Below, piece by piece: positions 1-7,398 of a DNA stretch of 64,000 nt (position 1 is its first letter; each line of letters begins with the position of its first letter). The position numbers were made by a program, and so were the translations under genes. Under the pieces are notes generated by a model, which saw only the letters and a list, made by a program, of their open reading frames with translations, was not told the DNA's origin and did no database searches. Source of the stretch: Desulfocapsa sp. (GTDB lineage: Bacteria; Desulfobacterota; Desulfobulbia; Desulfobulbales; Desulfocapsaceae). The stretch lies in the NCBI GenBank assembly GCA_022712895.1, contig JAFLJS010000021.1:1-64000 (forward strand), read 5' to 3'.

Positions 1-2
1 TC

Positions 3-111
3 GTAAAAACTCTTCATCTGCTTCGTTACTGAAATATTTCTATCATTACGACGTACCTTAGTACGCCGAAATGATAGAAATATTTCGTGCCTCGCATATG
101 AAGTTTTTTAC
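3..111. repeat. Palindromic repeat family A, copy 1
   Basis: A 109 bp near-perfect inverted repeat. The outer ends read GTAAAAAC and TTTTTTAC. The inner arms GAAATATTTCTATCATT and its complement flank the core CGACGTACCTTAGTACGCCG, so the whole element can fold as one long hairpin with a CTTA loop. It belongs to a family with further copies at 164, 1097 and 6261. A tail reading TTTTTACGAGTTTA follows at about 133-147 and recurs after copies 2 and 4. No coding function; the ORF at 71..304 lies across it and is spurious. Confidence 0.9.
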
Positions 112-163
112 AACCCCATCCTGTTTCTGGGGTTTTTACGAGTTTACCATCCTTGATGGCGTC

Positions 164-271
164 GTAAAACTCTCCATCTCCTTCGTTGCTACACATTTCC
201 TATCATTGCGACGTGCCTTAGTGCTGCGAAATAATAGGAGATATTTGCGTCTTGGATATAAAGTTTTTCAC
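164..271. repeat. Palindromic repeat family A, copy 2
   Basis: Second copy, 108 bp, same orientation as copy 1 and about 50 bp away. The core reads GCGACGTGCCTTAGTGCTGC, with several mismatches in the arms, so it looks older than copy 1. The right flank continues with CCCGAACAAAGGGCATAAAT, whose complement is recognisable at the left edge of copy 4, so the ancestral element was probably longer. With copy 1 it fills the 434 bp gene-free stretch at the left end of the window. Confidence 0.85.
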
Positions 272-365
272 CCGAACAAAGGGCATAAATACTTAACCAT
301 CTAAATTCTGGGTTTTTACGAGTTTATCAGCCTTCCTTTTGTATCATGCGAGATTTGTGTGCATG

Positions 366-423
366 AAAGTACATTGACATTTGCGGGTGTGGTGAGGTAT
401 GTTTCTTAAAGTACATGGACATT
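366..423 (+). promoter_or_regulatory. lexA promoter with two candidate operator repeats
   Basis: A good sigma70-type promoter is visible: TTGACA at 374-379 and TATGTT at 398-403 with an 18 bp spacer. The 16-mer AAAGTACATTGACATT (366-381) covers the -35 box and recurs with one change (AAAGTACATGGACATT) at 408-423, exactly 42 bp downstream. Two similar sites on the same helical face, one over the -35 box and one in the leader, suggest repressor binding, most simply LexA autoregulation. The sequence is not the E. coli SOS box, so the identification is an inference. Confidence 0.55.
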
Positions 424-434
424 GGGAGGGGTGT

Positions 435-1061
435 ATGAATTTGACAGAAAAGCAGCAGACATTTTTTACATATCTGCAGAAAAAACTAACAGAAAATGGC
501 TGTGCGCCGAGTTTGCGAGAGGCTGCCGATGATCTTGGAGTGAGTCGCAACGCGGTGGCTCAGCTAATTGGGCAGCTTGAACGTAAAAAGGTAATTGAAC
601 GGGAAGGGCGTTATAGTCGTTCTATTCGAATTTTACCTGAACGTCCTCTTGGCAAGCGAGATCGGGTGCGTGAATTACCGGTGGTGGGGCAGATTACGGC
701 CGGGTTGCCCATGTATGCGCAGCAGGAATGGGACGGATCGGTGCTGGTGGATGGCACAATGTTTTCTGGGAATAATCTCTTTTGTCTGCGCATTCGTGGG
801 AATTCCATGCAGGACTCAGGTATTTTAAATGGTGATCTGGTGATATGTGAACCACGGCAATATGCGGAAAATGGAGAAATTGTGGCTGTTCTTATTGGCG
901 AGGAAGAGGCCACGGTAAAACGTTTTTTTCTGGGAGATAATTATATAGAATTACGTCCGGAAAACAAAACATTTGAGCCTGTTCGTTATCCTTTTTCAGA
1001 GATTATGGTGCAGGGAAAAGTCGTTGGTGTGATTAGGGATTGTTCTAGTTATGACAGCTGA
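435..1061 (+). CDS. lexA: LexA-family SOS repressor
   Basis: Encodes a 208-residue LexA-type repressor-protease that would hold down DNA-damage genes until RecA triggers self-cleavage. The N-terminal winged helix (about 1-65) contains the recognition segment LREAADDLGVSRNAVAQLI. The C-terminal S24 peptidase domain has the Ala89-Gly90 cleavage site (TAGLP), the nucleophile Ser124 (GNSMQDSG) and Lys162 (ATVKRFF). I place the start at ATG 435 because GGGAGGGG lies just upstream; the ORF-track start at 399 would overlap the promoter and adds residues unlike LexA. It heads the cassette continuing with DUF72, imuB-like and dnaE2-like genes, which it probably regulates. It may be a second, cassette-specific LexA; the rest of the genome is not visible. 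Confidence 0.93.
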   Translation: MNLTEKQQTFFTYLQKKLTENGCAPSLREAADDLGVSRNAVAQLIGQLERKKVIEREGRYSRSIRILPERPLGKRDRVRELPVVGQITAGLPMYAQQEWDGSVLVDGTMFSGNNLFCLRIRGNSMQDSGILNGDLVICEPRQYAENGEIVAVLIGEEEATVKRFFLGDNYIELRPENKTFEPVRYPFSEIMVQGKVVGVIRDCSSYDS

Positions 1062-1096
1062 TAATCTTATGAAAAATCAAAGTTTGCGATGGATTT

Positions 1097-1205
1097 GTAA
1101 AAAACTTCATATTCGAGGCACGCATAATTTAAATCATTTCGGCGTACTAAGGTACGTCGTAATGATTTAAATTATGCAGTAATGAAGAAGATGAAGAATT
1201 TTTAC
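1097..1205. repeat. Palindromic repeat family A, copy 3 (inverted)
   Basis: 109 bp copy in reverse orientation to copies 1 and 2. The core reads CGGCGTACTAAGGTACGTCG. Its arms (GCATAATTTAAATCATT and complement) differ from those of copy 1, yet the two arms still pair with each other. Complementarity extends outward to GGATTTGTAAAAA at 1091 and its partner ending at 1211. It lies between lexA and the DUF72 gene and overlaps the first codons of the latter. Confidence 0.9.
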
Positions 1206-2003
1206 GAATCCAGCACGGTTGATACTCTTTGTCCGGTACTTGTGGGTACCAGTGGCTACTCCTACACTGAATGGGTGGATGGTGGTTTCTATCCTCAAGG
1301 CACACGAACGCCCGAAATGCTTGCCCTCTATGCAAAGTCTTTTCCGGTGGTGGAGTTGAATTATACCTGGTATCAGATGATTCAGGCAGAAGCTATCAGC
1401 CGCATGATTGCAAGAGCACCGAAAGACTTTCGCTTTGCCGCAAAGCTCACCAGAACACTGACCCATGAACGGGATCGTGACTGGAAGCAGGAACTACAGC
1501 ATTACCGGGAAGGTATTAAGCCCCTGCAAGAACAACTGGCAGCAATCTTGATTCAGTTGCCGCCTGATTTTACCTGGAGTGTGAAAAACCGTTATTACCT
1601 CGCATGGCTTCTGGACAGCTTGCACGATTTTCCGGTGGCCGTGGAGTTTCGCCATGTTTCCTGGGCCAGAGATTCTGTTTTTGCAGAACTGGAACAGCGG
1701 CAGGTAACCCTGGTCACGGTGGATGCACCTAACATACCCAAATTGTTCCCCTATGTTGACCTTGTTACCAACCCATCTCTTTTCTTCGTTCGTTTTCATG
1801 GCCGTAATCTGCAAGGCTGGCAGTCTGGAAATATGCAACAGAAGTTTGATTACTCTTACTCTAAAGATGAGTTGCAGCAATGGAATGACACCCATTTGCA
1901 CAGTTTGCGAACACGTGCAGAAAAGGGAATTATCTTTTTTAATAACCATGTCCGTGCCCAGGCTCCTGCAAATGCACATTGCTTACAGGCACTCATTGCG
2001 TGA
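1182..2003 (+). CDS. DUF72 (YecE-like) family protein
   Basis: A 273-residue protein of the DUF72 family, predicted TIM-barrel-like soluble proteins whose biochemical role is not established. Family hallmarks are present: GTSGYSYTEW near the N-terminus, FYPQGTRTPEMLALYA, ELNYTWY, the central VAVEFRH, and FNNHVRAQAPANA near the C-terminus. The start is uncertain: ATG 1182 and the in-frame ATG 1191 both lie inside palindromic repeat copy 3, and the conserved region begins only about residue 21. It ends 2 bp before the ATG of the imuB-like gene, so it is likely co-transcribed with the mutagenesis genes. In typical cassettes this position holds imuA; nothing here resembles ImuA. Confidence 0.85.
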   Translation: MKKMKNFYESSTVDTLCPVLVGTSGYSYTEWVDGGFYPQGTRTPEMLALYAKSFPVVELNYTWYQMIQAEAISRMIARAPKDFRFAAKLTRTLTHERDRDWKQELQHYREGIKPLQEQLAAILIQLPPDFTWSVKNRYYLAWLLDSLHDFPVAVEFRHVSWARDSVFAELEQRQVTLVTVDAPNIPKLFPYVDLVTNPSLFFVRFHGRNLQGWQSGNMQQKFDYSYSKDELQQWNDTHLHSLRTRAEKGIIFFNNHVRAQAPANAHCLQALIA

Positions 2004-2005
2004 GC

Positions 2006-3175
2006 ATGCGGGATAGATCCATCATTCATTTGAATGTCACTGATTTTGCTGTGGCTGTTGAACGGGTCTGTGATCATTCTCTGGCGAACGTTCCTTTGAT
2101 TGTTGCGCCCAGTCACGCTGCCCGCGGAGTTGTTTATGATATGAGTGAAGAAGCTTATCAGGATGGGGTTAAGAAAGGGATGCCGCTTTCTCTTGCTCGT
2201 CGTTATTGTCCAGCAGCTCATATTCTTGATCCTCGGATTTCATTGTATAGAAAGGCTATGACAGCTCTTGTTAAGGAGGTCGCGAGCTACACACCTCTAG
2301 TTGAACAGGGAGAAGAAGATGGCCATCTTTTTATGGATGTTACCGGAACCCATCGTCTGCACGGGCCACCGCCGGATATCGCCTGGCGGCTCCGTAAACG
2401 TGTTGTAAAAAGTCTGAGTCTTGACCCAGTCTGGAGTCTTGGCAGCAATAAGTTGGTAGCAAAAGTAGCTTCTCGAGTGGTTAGGCCATTTGGCGAAATG
2501 ATTGTTGGTCTCGGGGATGAGCATGCTTTCCTGGAGCCGTTATCCCTTGATTTATTACCGGGTCTGTACGCAGCTGAGAGGAAACTTATGGTTGATTTTA
2601 ATCTTGTAACCATTGGTGATCTTGCCCGTTTGAGCAGAAAGCAATTGCTGGTGCCTTTTCAAAAACGTGGTAGCTATCTGTATGACGCCAGCCGTGGACG
2701 AGATGTTACACCGGTTTTAGCTGGAGTTGATCGCAGTCTTAAGATTACCCGGGAACATGTTTTTGCAGAAGATACACAGAAGGTTCAGGAACTGAAAGTT
2801 GTGCTCACCGGATTTGTCCATGAACTGGGCCGCCGTTTACGACAAAAGAAGATACTGGCTCGGCGTGTTGTCGTGTCACTTAGCTATAGTGATGGTTGCA
2901 GTGTCAGTCGTCAGGCGACAGATCATAACGGGACCGATAATGATTTTGCACTGCGAAATCTTGCTTTAACCGCCCTTACCAGATCCTGGAAACGTCGTAT
3001 TCGTATTCGTGGTTGTACGCTCAGTTGTGATCGTTTTTTACCACGATCGCCACAACAGTCTCTCTTTGTCATGCGACCAGTGCAGGAAGTGCAGCAGGAA
3101 AAATTGCTGTCGGCAATGGATGCTGTTTGTGATCGATTTGGTCATAACAGTTTGCGCCTTGGTTCCTGTTTTTGA
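2006..3175 (+). CDS. imuB: ImuB-like inactive Y-family DNA polymerase
   Basis: A 389-residue Y-family polymerase homologue (UmuC/DinB fold). The catalytic carboxylates of active Pol IV appear lost: the first motif reads IIHLNVTDF where active enzymes have an Asp at the Asn position, and the SIDEA-type motif is replaced by EEDGHLFMDVTG, aligning Gly106-His107 with the missing Asp-Glu. This is typical of ImuB, a non-catalytic adaptor that recruits DnaE2 to the beta clamp. A clamp-binding-like motif QQSLF lies at 350-354. It is shorter than usual ImuB (about 450-500 residues). I chose ATG 2006 just after the DUF72 stop (GTG 2000 is an alternative). Its TGA overlaps the possible TTG start of the following dnaE2-like gene. 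Confidence 0.85.
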   Translation: MRDRSIIHLNVTDFAVAVERVCDHSLANVPLIVAPSHAARGVVYDMSEEAYQDGVKKGMPLSLARRYCPAAHILDPRISLYRKAMTALVKEVASYTPLVEQGEEDGHLFMDVTGTHRLHGPPPDIAWRLRKRVVKSLSLDPVWSLGSNKLVAKVASRVVRPFGEMIVGLGDEHAFLEPLSLDLLPGLYAAERKLMVDFNLVTIGDLARLSRKQLLVPFQKRGSYLYDASRGRDVTPVLAGVDRSLKITREHVFAEDTQKVQELKVVLTGFVHELGRRLRQKKILARRVVVSLSYSDGCSVSRQATDHNGTDNDFALRNLALTALTRSWKRRIRIRGCTLSCDRFLPRSPQQSLFVMRPVQEVQQEKLLSAMDAVCDRFGHNSLRLGSCF

Positions 3176-3177
3176 AT

Positions 3178-6111
3178 ATGTTTCTCCTCTCCGTTTATTC
3201 TTATTATTCCCTGATGCGTGGCTGCAGCTCTCCTGACAGAATTTGTGCCCGTGCGCGTGACCTCGGGTTCTCAGGGATTGCTCTTACAGACCATAATTCC
3301 TTAACCGGGATATGGGAATTTTTGGCAGCGTGTAAAAAATATTCCCTGCATCCGATTATTGGTGCAGAACTAAGAGCCAAGGACTCGGGTTTTTCAGTAG
3401 TTTGCCTGGTACGAAACCATGAAGGGTATGCTAATTTATGCAATTGGATAAGTCTTCTGAAAAAAAGAAATGATTTTAGTCTGTTGAATCTTGGGGAGAT
3501 GGACAGTGATGGTTTGTTTGTCCTTTCTTCTTCGCTAACTCTTTTGCAAACACTTCAAGCCAGTTCAGTGGCTATCGTTGCCGATCTGGGCAGTAAACCA
3601 ACAGAGCAGGGAGGGGTACTTCGCAAGTGGGCCAGCGAAAATAACATACCAGCAGTGGCAACCGCTTCAGCAGTGATGGCTAGCAAGGAGGAGCAGGGCC
3701 TTTTTGCTTTAATGCAGGCTATTCGGAACAACCATCATTTTGAGCCCTACGCAACAGGAGATGAGCGACCTCTTTTTCTGGAGACACCGGAAACATATAA
3801 GGATCGTTTTTCTGTGTGGCCGGAAGTGTTGCCTGCGACAGAACTATTGGCAGAACAGTGTCATTTTCGAGGGCCTGAATTTGGGTTGGTTATGCCGCCC
3901 TGGCAGGAAGGAAAGGATTGTGTTGCCGCCCTCCGAGAGAAAGCATATGCCGGGGCGTGTATTCGTTACGGTGAGGACCTGTCCGAGGCTGTGGTAGAAC
4001 GTCTGGAGCATGAACTCAAAGTTATTGATTCCATGGGCTTCTCCTCATATTTTCTGGTGGTTCGGGATATTGTTCATGATTACTTTGCAAACAGCGCCAG
4101 GTCAGTTCCTCGTATCTGTGGGCGGGGCTCGGGAGCTGCGTCGTTGGTTGCCTACTGTTTGGAGATTACAAATGTCTGTCCTTTGAAGCATAATCTTTAT
4201 TTTGAGCGATTTCTCAATCCCGGACGATCTGACGCACCGGATATCGATATAGATTTTGCCTGGGATGAAAGAGATTCCATTCTTACCCATGTGCTGCAAA
4301 AATACAAAGACCATGCAGCAATGGTCGCAACCATCATTCGCTTTCAGCCCCGTATGGCGATTCGGGAAACGGCCAAAACTTTTGGTCTGGCGGCAGGTGA
4401 AATATCTTCTCATATCAAAATGTTAGGTCGTAAGGTGCCTGGTAAAACGGCACTGACAGATCCCTGGCCGCAGATTATGCAGCTTGCCGCACAACTGGTA
4501 AATATTCCACGCCATATTTCTGTTCATCCCGGTGGCGTGGTGATTACTCCCAAGCCGTTGCATCATTATGTGCCCGTAGAGTTGGCAGCTAAAGGAGTAC
4601 CCATTATTCAATGGGATAAGGATGGTGCAGAGGAGGCGGGGCTTGTTAAAATTGATCTGCTTGGTAACAGGAGCCTTGCTGTTATACGTGATTGCATTAA
4701 TTCTATTTCTAGCAGTGAACGAAGTTTTGATGAAGAATACTGGCAGCCGGAAGAGGATGATGCCACCAAAAAAAACATCGCTGCTGGTAAAACAATGGGT
4801 TGCTTTTATATCGAGAGTCCGGCCATGCGTCTGTTACAGAAAAAGGCAGGTAGTGGTGACTTTGAACAGCTCGTTCTGCAGTCTTCCATCATTCGCCCAG
4901 CTGCCAATGAATTCGTGAGGGAGTATGTGCGTCGTCTGCATGGTGGCGTCTGGCAGCATCTGCATCCAAGTTTACGCAATGTGCTTGATGAGACCTATGG
5001 ACTTATGGTGTATCAGGAAGATGTGTCACGGGTTGCCGTGGCAGTTGCAGGATTCACCCATGTGCAGGCAGATGGGTTACGTAAGGTGATGTCTAAAAAA
5101 GATAAGGTTTTACGTTTGCAAGATTACCATGCTCGTTTTGATGCGGGCTGTAAAGCCAATGGGCTTGCCTCTGATATACGAAAAAGCCTATGGCAGATGA
5201 TGATGAGTTTTGATGGCTACTCTTTTTGCAAAGCCCATTCTGCCTCTTATGCCCGGGTCTCTTATCAGGCAGCATACCTAAAAACCCATTATCCGGCAGA
5301 ATTTATGGCCGCAGTAATTTCCAATCAAGGTGGGTATTATCCGACTTTTGCGTATGTCTCCGAGGCAAAGCGATTGGGGATAAGGATCTTATCTCCTTGT
5401 GTGAATGCAAGTGGTGTGCATTGGCTAGGGCAGCAAAAAGAGATACGAGTTGGTCTGCTTTCCATTCGTGATTTATCACAAAAAAGTATACTGAATATTA
5501 TTCGGAATAGGAAAAGTGGGGTCTATCGTTCAAGTATTGATTTCTGGCAGAGAGTACCATTGCATCAGGATGAAAGTAGAGCACTTATACAGGCGGGGGC
5601 ATTGGACGGTTTTGCAGAGAACAGGAACAGAAGCATACTTTTCTGGGAACTTTCCCAGTTTCATTGCGTGGGGAAAATGCAAAAGTCGAACTCTCTCTTT
5701 GATCTTAAATTTCCTCCGGCTCCTGACTTATCTGACGTTTCACGTCTTGATCGATTACGGCAGGAATATCAAGTGCTGGGTTTTCTTTGTGATGAACACC
5801 CTCTCTTGCTCCATGGTGATGTCCTGAATGGGAGGACAAAAGGTCGAGATATACCAGCCCAGAGCGGCAAACAGGTTGCATTTGCAGGGTGGCTGATCAG
5901 TGGTAAACTCGTTTCAACAAAGACTGGTGAGGCCATGGAATTTCTGACTTTTGAAGATGAAACTGCACTGGTGGAGACAGTCTTCTTTCCGAAAGTGTAC
6001 CGACGTTATGCCACACGACTATCTACAGGTAGAGCATATATATTGTGGGGAATAGTGGAGGAGGAGTTTGGGGCAGCAACACTTACTGTGGATAAAGTGA
6101 GAGCGTTATGA
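3178..6111 (+). CDS. dnaE2: Error-prone DNA polymerase III alpha subunit, DnaE2-like
   Basis: A 977-residue C-family DNA polymerase, near the length of error-prone DnaE2 and shorter than replicative DnaE. It carries an N-terminal PHP domain (ALTDHNS near residue 40), a polymerase core with the catalytic triad in PDIDIDF (Asp355, 357, 359), a helix-hairpin-helix/finger region, and a C-terminal OB-fold (from about 895, VAFAGWLISG). The first PHP metal motif is altered: LSVYSYYSL has Val where HSxYS has His, so PHP metal binding may be weakened. Start: ATG 3178, or TTG 3172 overlapping the imuB stop. With LexA and ImuB it forms the damage-inducible translesion synthesis cassette. Confidence 0.93.
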   Translation: MFLLSVYSYYSLMRGCSSPDRICARARDLGFSGIALTDHNSLTGIWEFLAACKKYSLHPIIGAELRAKDSGFSVVCLVRNHEGYANLCNWISLLKKRNDFSLLNLGEMDSDGLFVLSSSLTLLQTLQASSVAIVADLGSKPTEQGGVLRKWASENNIPAVATASAVMASKEEQGLFALMQAIRNNHHFEPYATGDERPLFLETPETYKDRFSVWPEVLPATELLAEQCHFRGPEFGLVMPPWQEGKDCVAALREKAYAGACIRYGEDLSEAVVERLEHELKVIDSMGFSSYFLVVRDIVHDYFANSARSVPRICGRGSGAASLVAYCLEITNVCPLKHNLYFERFLNPGRSDAPDIDIDFAWDERDSILTHVLQKYKDHAAMVATIIRFQPRMAIRETAKTFGLAAGEISSHIKMLGRKVPGKTALTDPWPQIMQLAAQLVNIPRHISVHPGGVVITPKPLHHYVPVELAAKGVPIIQWDKDGAEEAGLVKIDLLGNRSLAVIRDCINSISSSERSFDEEYWQPEEDDATKKNIAAGKTMGCFYIESPAMRLLQKKAGSGDFEQLVLQSSIIRPAANEFVREYVRRLHGGVWQHLHPSLRNVLDETYGLMVYQEDVSRVAVAVAGFTHVQADGLRKVMSKKDKVLRLQDYHARFDAGCKANGLASDIRKSLWQMMMSFDGYSFCKAHSASYARVSYQAAYLKTHYPAEFMAAVISNQGGYYPTFAYVSEAKRLGIRILSPCVNASGVHWLGQQKEIRVGLLSIRDLSQKSILNIIRNRKSGVYRSSIDFWQRVPLHQDESRALIQAGALDGFAENRNRSILFWELSQFHCVGKMQKSNSLFDLKFPPAPDLSDVSRLDRLRQEYQVLGFLCDEHPLLLHGDVLNGRTKGRDIPAQSGKQVAFAGWLISGKLVSTKTGEAMEFLTFEDETALVETVFFPKVYRRYATRLSTGRAYILWGIVEEEFGAATLTVDKVRAL

Positions 6112-6260
6112 TGTTCTATCGGTTGATGGAATGAAAAACAAAAGTAGTAAAAAATGCAATGGTGACATATAATTGGCTTCAAAAGTGTTCTCTCACAGTC
6201 ACCGTCGGTTATTGCGATCATACAATACAAGATGGCGTCGTATTTATGCCCGTAGTTAGG

Positions 6261-6369
6261 GTGAACACTCTCCATCGCCTTCGTCGCTGCACAGTTTCTA
6301 TCATTGCGACGTGCCTTAGTACGCTGAAATGATAGAAAATATTTTCTTCTCGGATATGAAGTTTTTTAC
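6261..6369. repeat. Palindromic repeat family A, copy 4
   Basis: 109 bp copy in the same orientation as copies 1 and 2; the core reads TGCGACGTGCCTTAGTACGC with arms TTTCTATCATT and AATGATAGAAA. It is preceded from 6231 by GATGGCGTCGTA, also seen before copy 2, and followed by ATCTAAATTCTGGGTTTTGC, matching the tail of copy 2. It fills most of the gap between the dnaE2-like gene and the next gene and ends only 46 bp before that gene's ATG. Confidence 0.88.
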
Positions 6370-6415
6370 GTAACCATCTAAATTCTGGGTTTTGCGAGTT
6401 TATCATACAAGAGAA

Positions 6416-7345
6416 ATGGAATTGAGAAAGAAAAGTGTTTATACAACTGCTCTTCGAGTTGGTGTCAGTGTGACACTTCTTACCTGGCTTTTTTCCAAAA
6501 CTGACTTGGCAACTATAGTGGAAATATTTGCTAACTTGCCATTTTCGATATGGTTAATGACAGTCTTCTCTTTTTTCTCTCTCTGCACCATGGCAGCAAC
6601 TCGCTGGTTTTTTTTGTCTGGAATCCTTGGGTTGTCAGGTAAATGGCTTACCTTCGTCGTCTACTATTTCATAGGACTGTTTTTTAATTTGTTTCTGCCC
6701 ACCAGTATCGGCGGTGATTTCTTTAAGATTCTATTTGTTTCAAAGGGAAACAAAAGCATGCTGGTGGGTACCTGTAGTGTTGTTACTGATAGATTGATCG
6801 GGCTGCTGACCATGTTTTTAACGGGAACAGGTGCGGTATTACTGTATCCACAAGTGGTGTTCTCCGGGAAAACGGAATGGCTTTTTTATATTAGTACTTT
6901 TGGAGCTGTGGGGCTGTTTGTAGGTCTTCCTCTGTTGTACCGCTTACTTCGCACCTTGCGACCTGCCTTTGGTGAAGAACTTGTTGTTTTGATGAGAATA
7001 TGGCGATATCCTAGTGTATTACTGAAGATTTCTGCTCTTTCAGTTGGCTTGAATGTTATTCTTGTTGTGATTATAATTGTATTGGCAAAAAATATAGGGA
7101 TTGATTTGCATCCGAGTTACTATTTCGCGATCTTTCCATTAACAGCAATCATCACAGTTCTGCCTGTCAGTTTTAATGGTATCGGATTGAGAGAAGGTGC
7201 TTTTGTTTACTTGTTGTCCCTGCAAAATGTACCCTTTGAGAAAGCGTTTACATTGAGTCTCTGCCTTTTTACTGTACAGTGTAGTGCCAGTCTTGTGGGT
7301 GGTATTGGCTATGCAATGGGGATTCATAAAAAAGCAAATGATTGA
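6416..7345 (+). CDS. Flippase-like membrane protein, UPF0104/LPG-synthase TM family
   Basis: A 309-residue polytopic inner-membrane protein with about eight hydrophobic segments. Motifs match the lysylphosphatidylglycerol synthase TM-region/UPF0104 family: FLPTSIGGDFFKI, VVTDRLIGL and the late PVSFNGIGLREGAFVYL. Family members are integral membrane proteins near lipid- and glycan-modifying genes and are thought to move lipids or lipid-linked sugars; the catalytic lysyltransferase domain of true MprF is absent. ATG 6416 is preferred over the track's TTG 6392, which lies in the tail of repeat copy 4. The stop overlaps a possible TTG start of the next gene, so the two are probably one unit. Confidence 0.8.
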   Translation: MELRKKSVYTTALRVGVSVTLLTWLFSKTDLATIVEIFANLPFSIWLMTVFSFFSLCTMAATRWFFLSGILGLSGKWLTFVVYYFIGLFFNLFLPTSIGGDFFKILFVSKGNKSMLVGTCSVVTDRLIGLLTMFLTGTGAVLLYPQVVFSGKTEWLFYISTFGAVGLFVGLPLLYRLLRTLRPAFGEELVVLMRIWRYPSVLLKISALSVGLNVILVVIIIVLAKNIGIDLHPSYYFAIFPLTAIITVLPVSFNGIGLREGAFVYLLSLQNVPFEKAFTLSLCLFTVQCSASLVGGIGYAMGIHKKAND

Positions 7346-7398
7346 ATCGGTTTGCGACAGGTCCTCTTCTGACAACTATTCATTCAACTGAGTTTATC

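Noticed and set aside
71-304. 77-residue ORF at the left end
   Set aside because: It runs through two copies of the palindromic repeat; no ribosome-binding site and no recognisable protein.
399-434. Upstream start for lexA
   Set aside because: The 12 extra codons overlap the -10 box and second operator-like repeat; ATG 435 has a strong ribosome-binding site.
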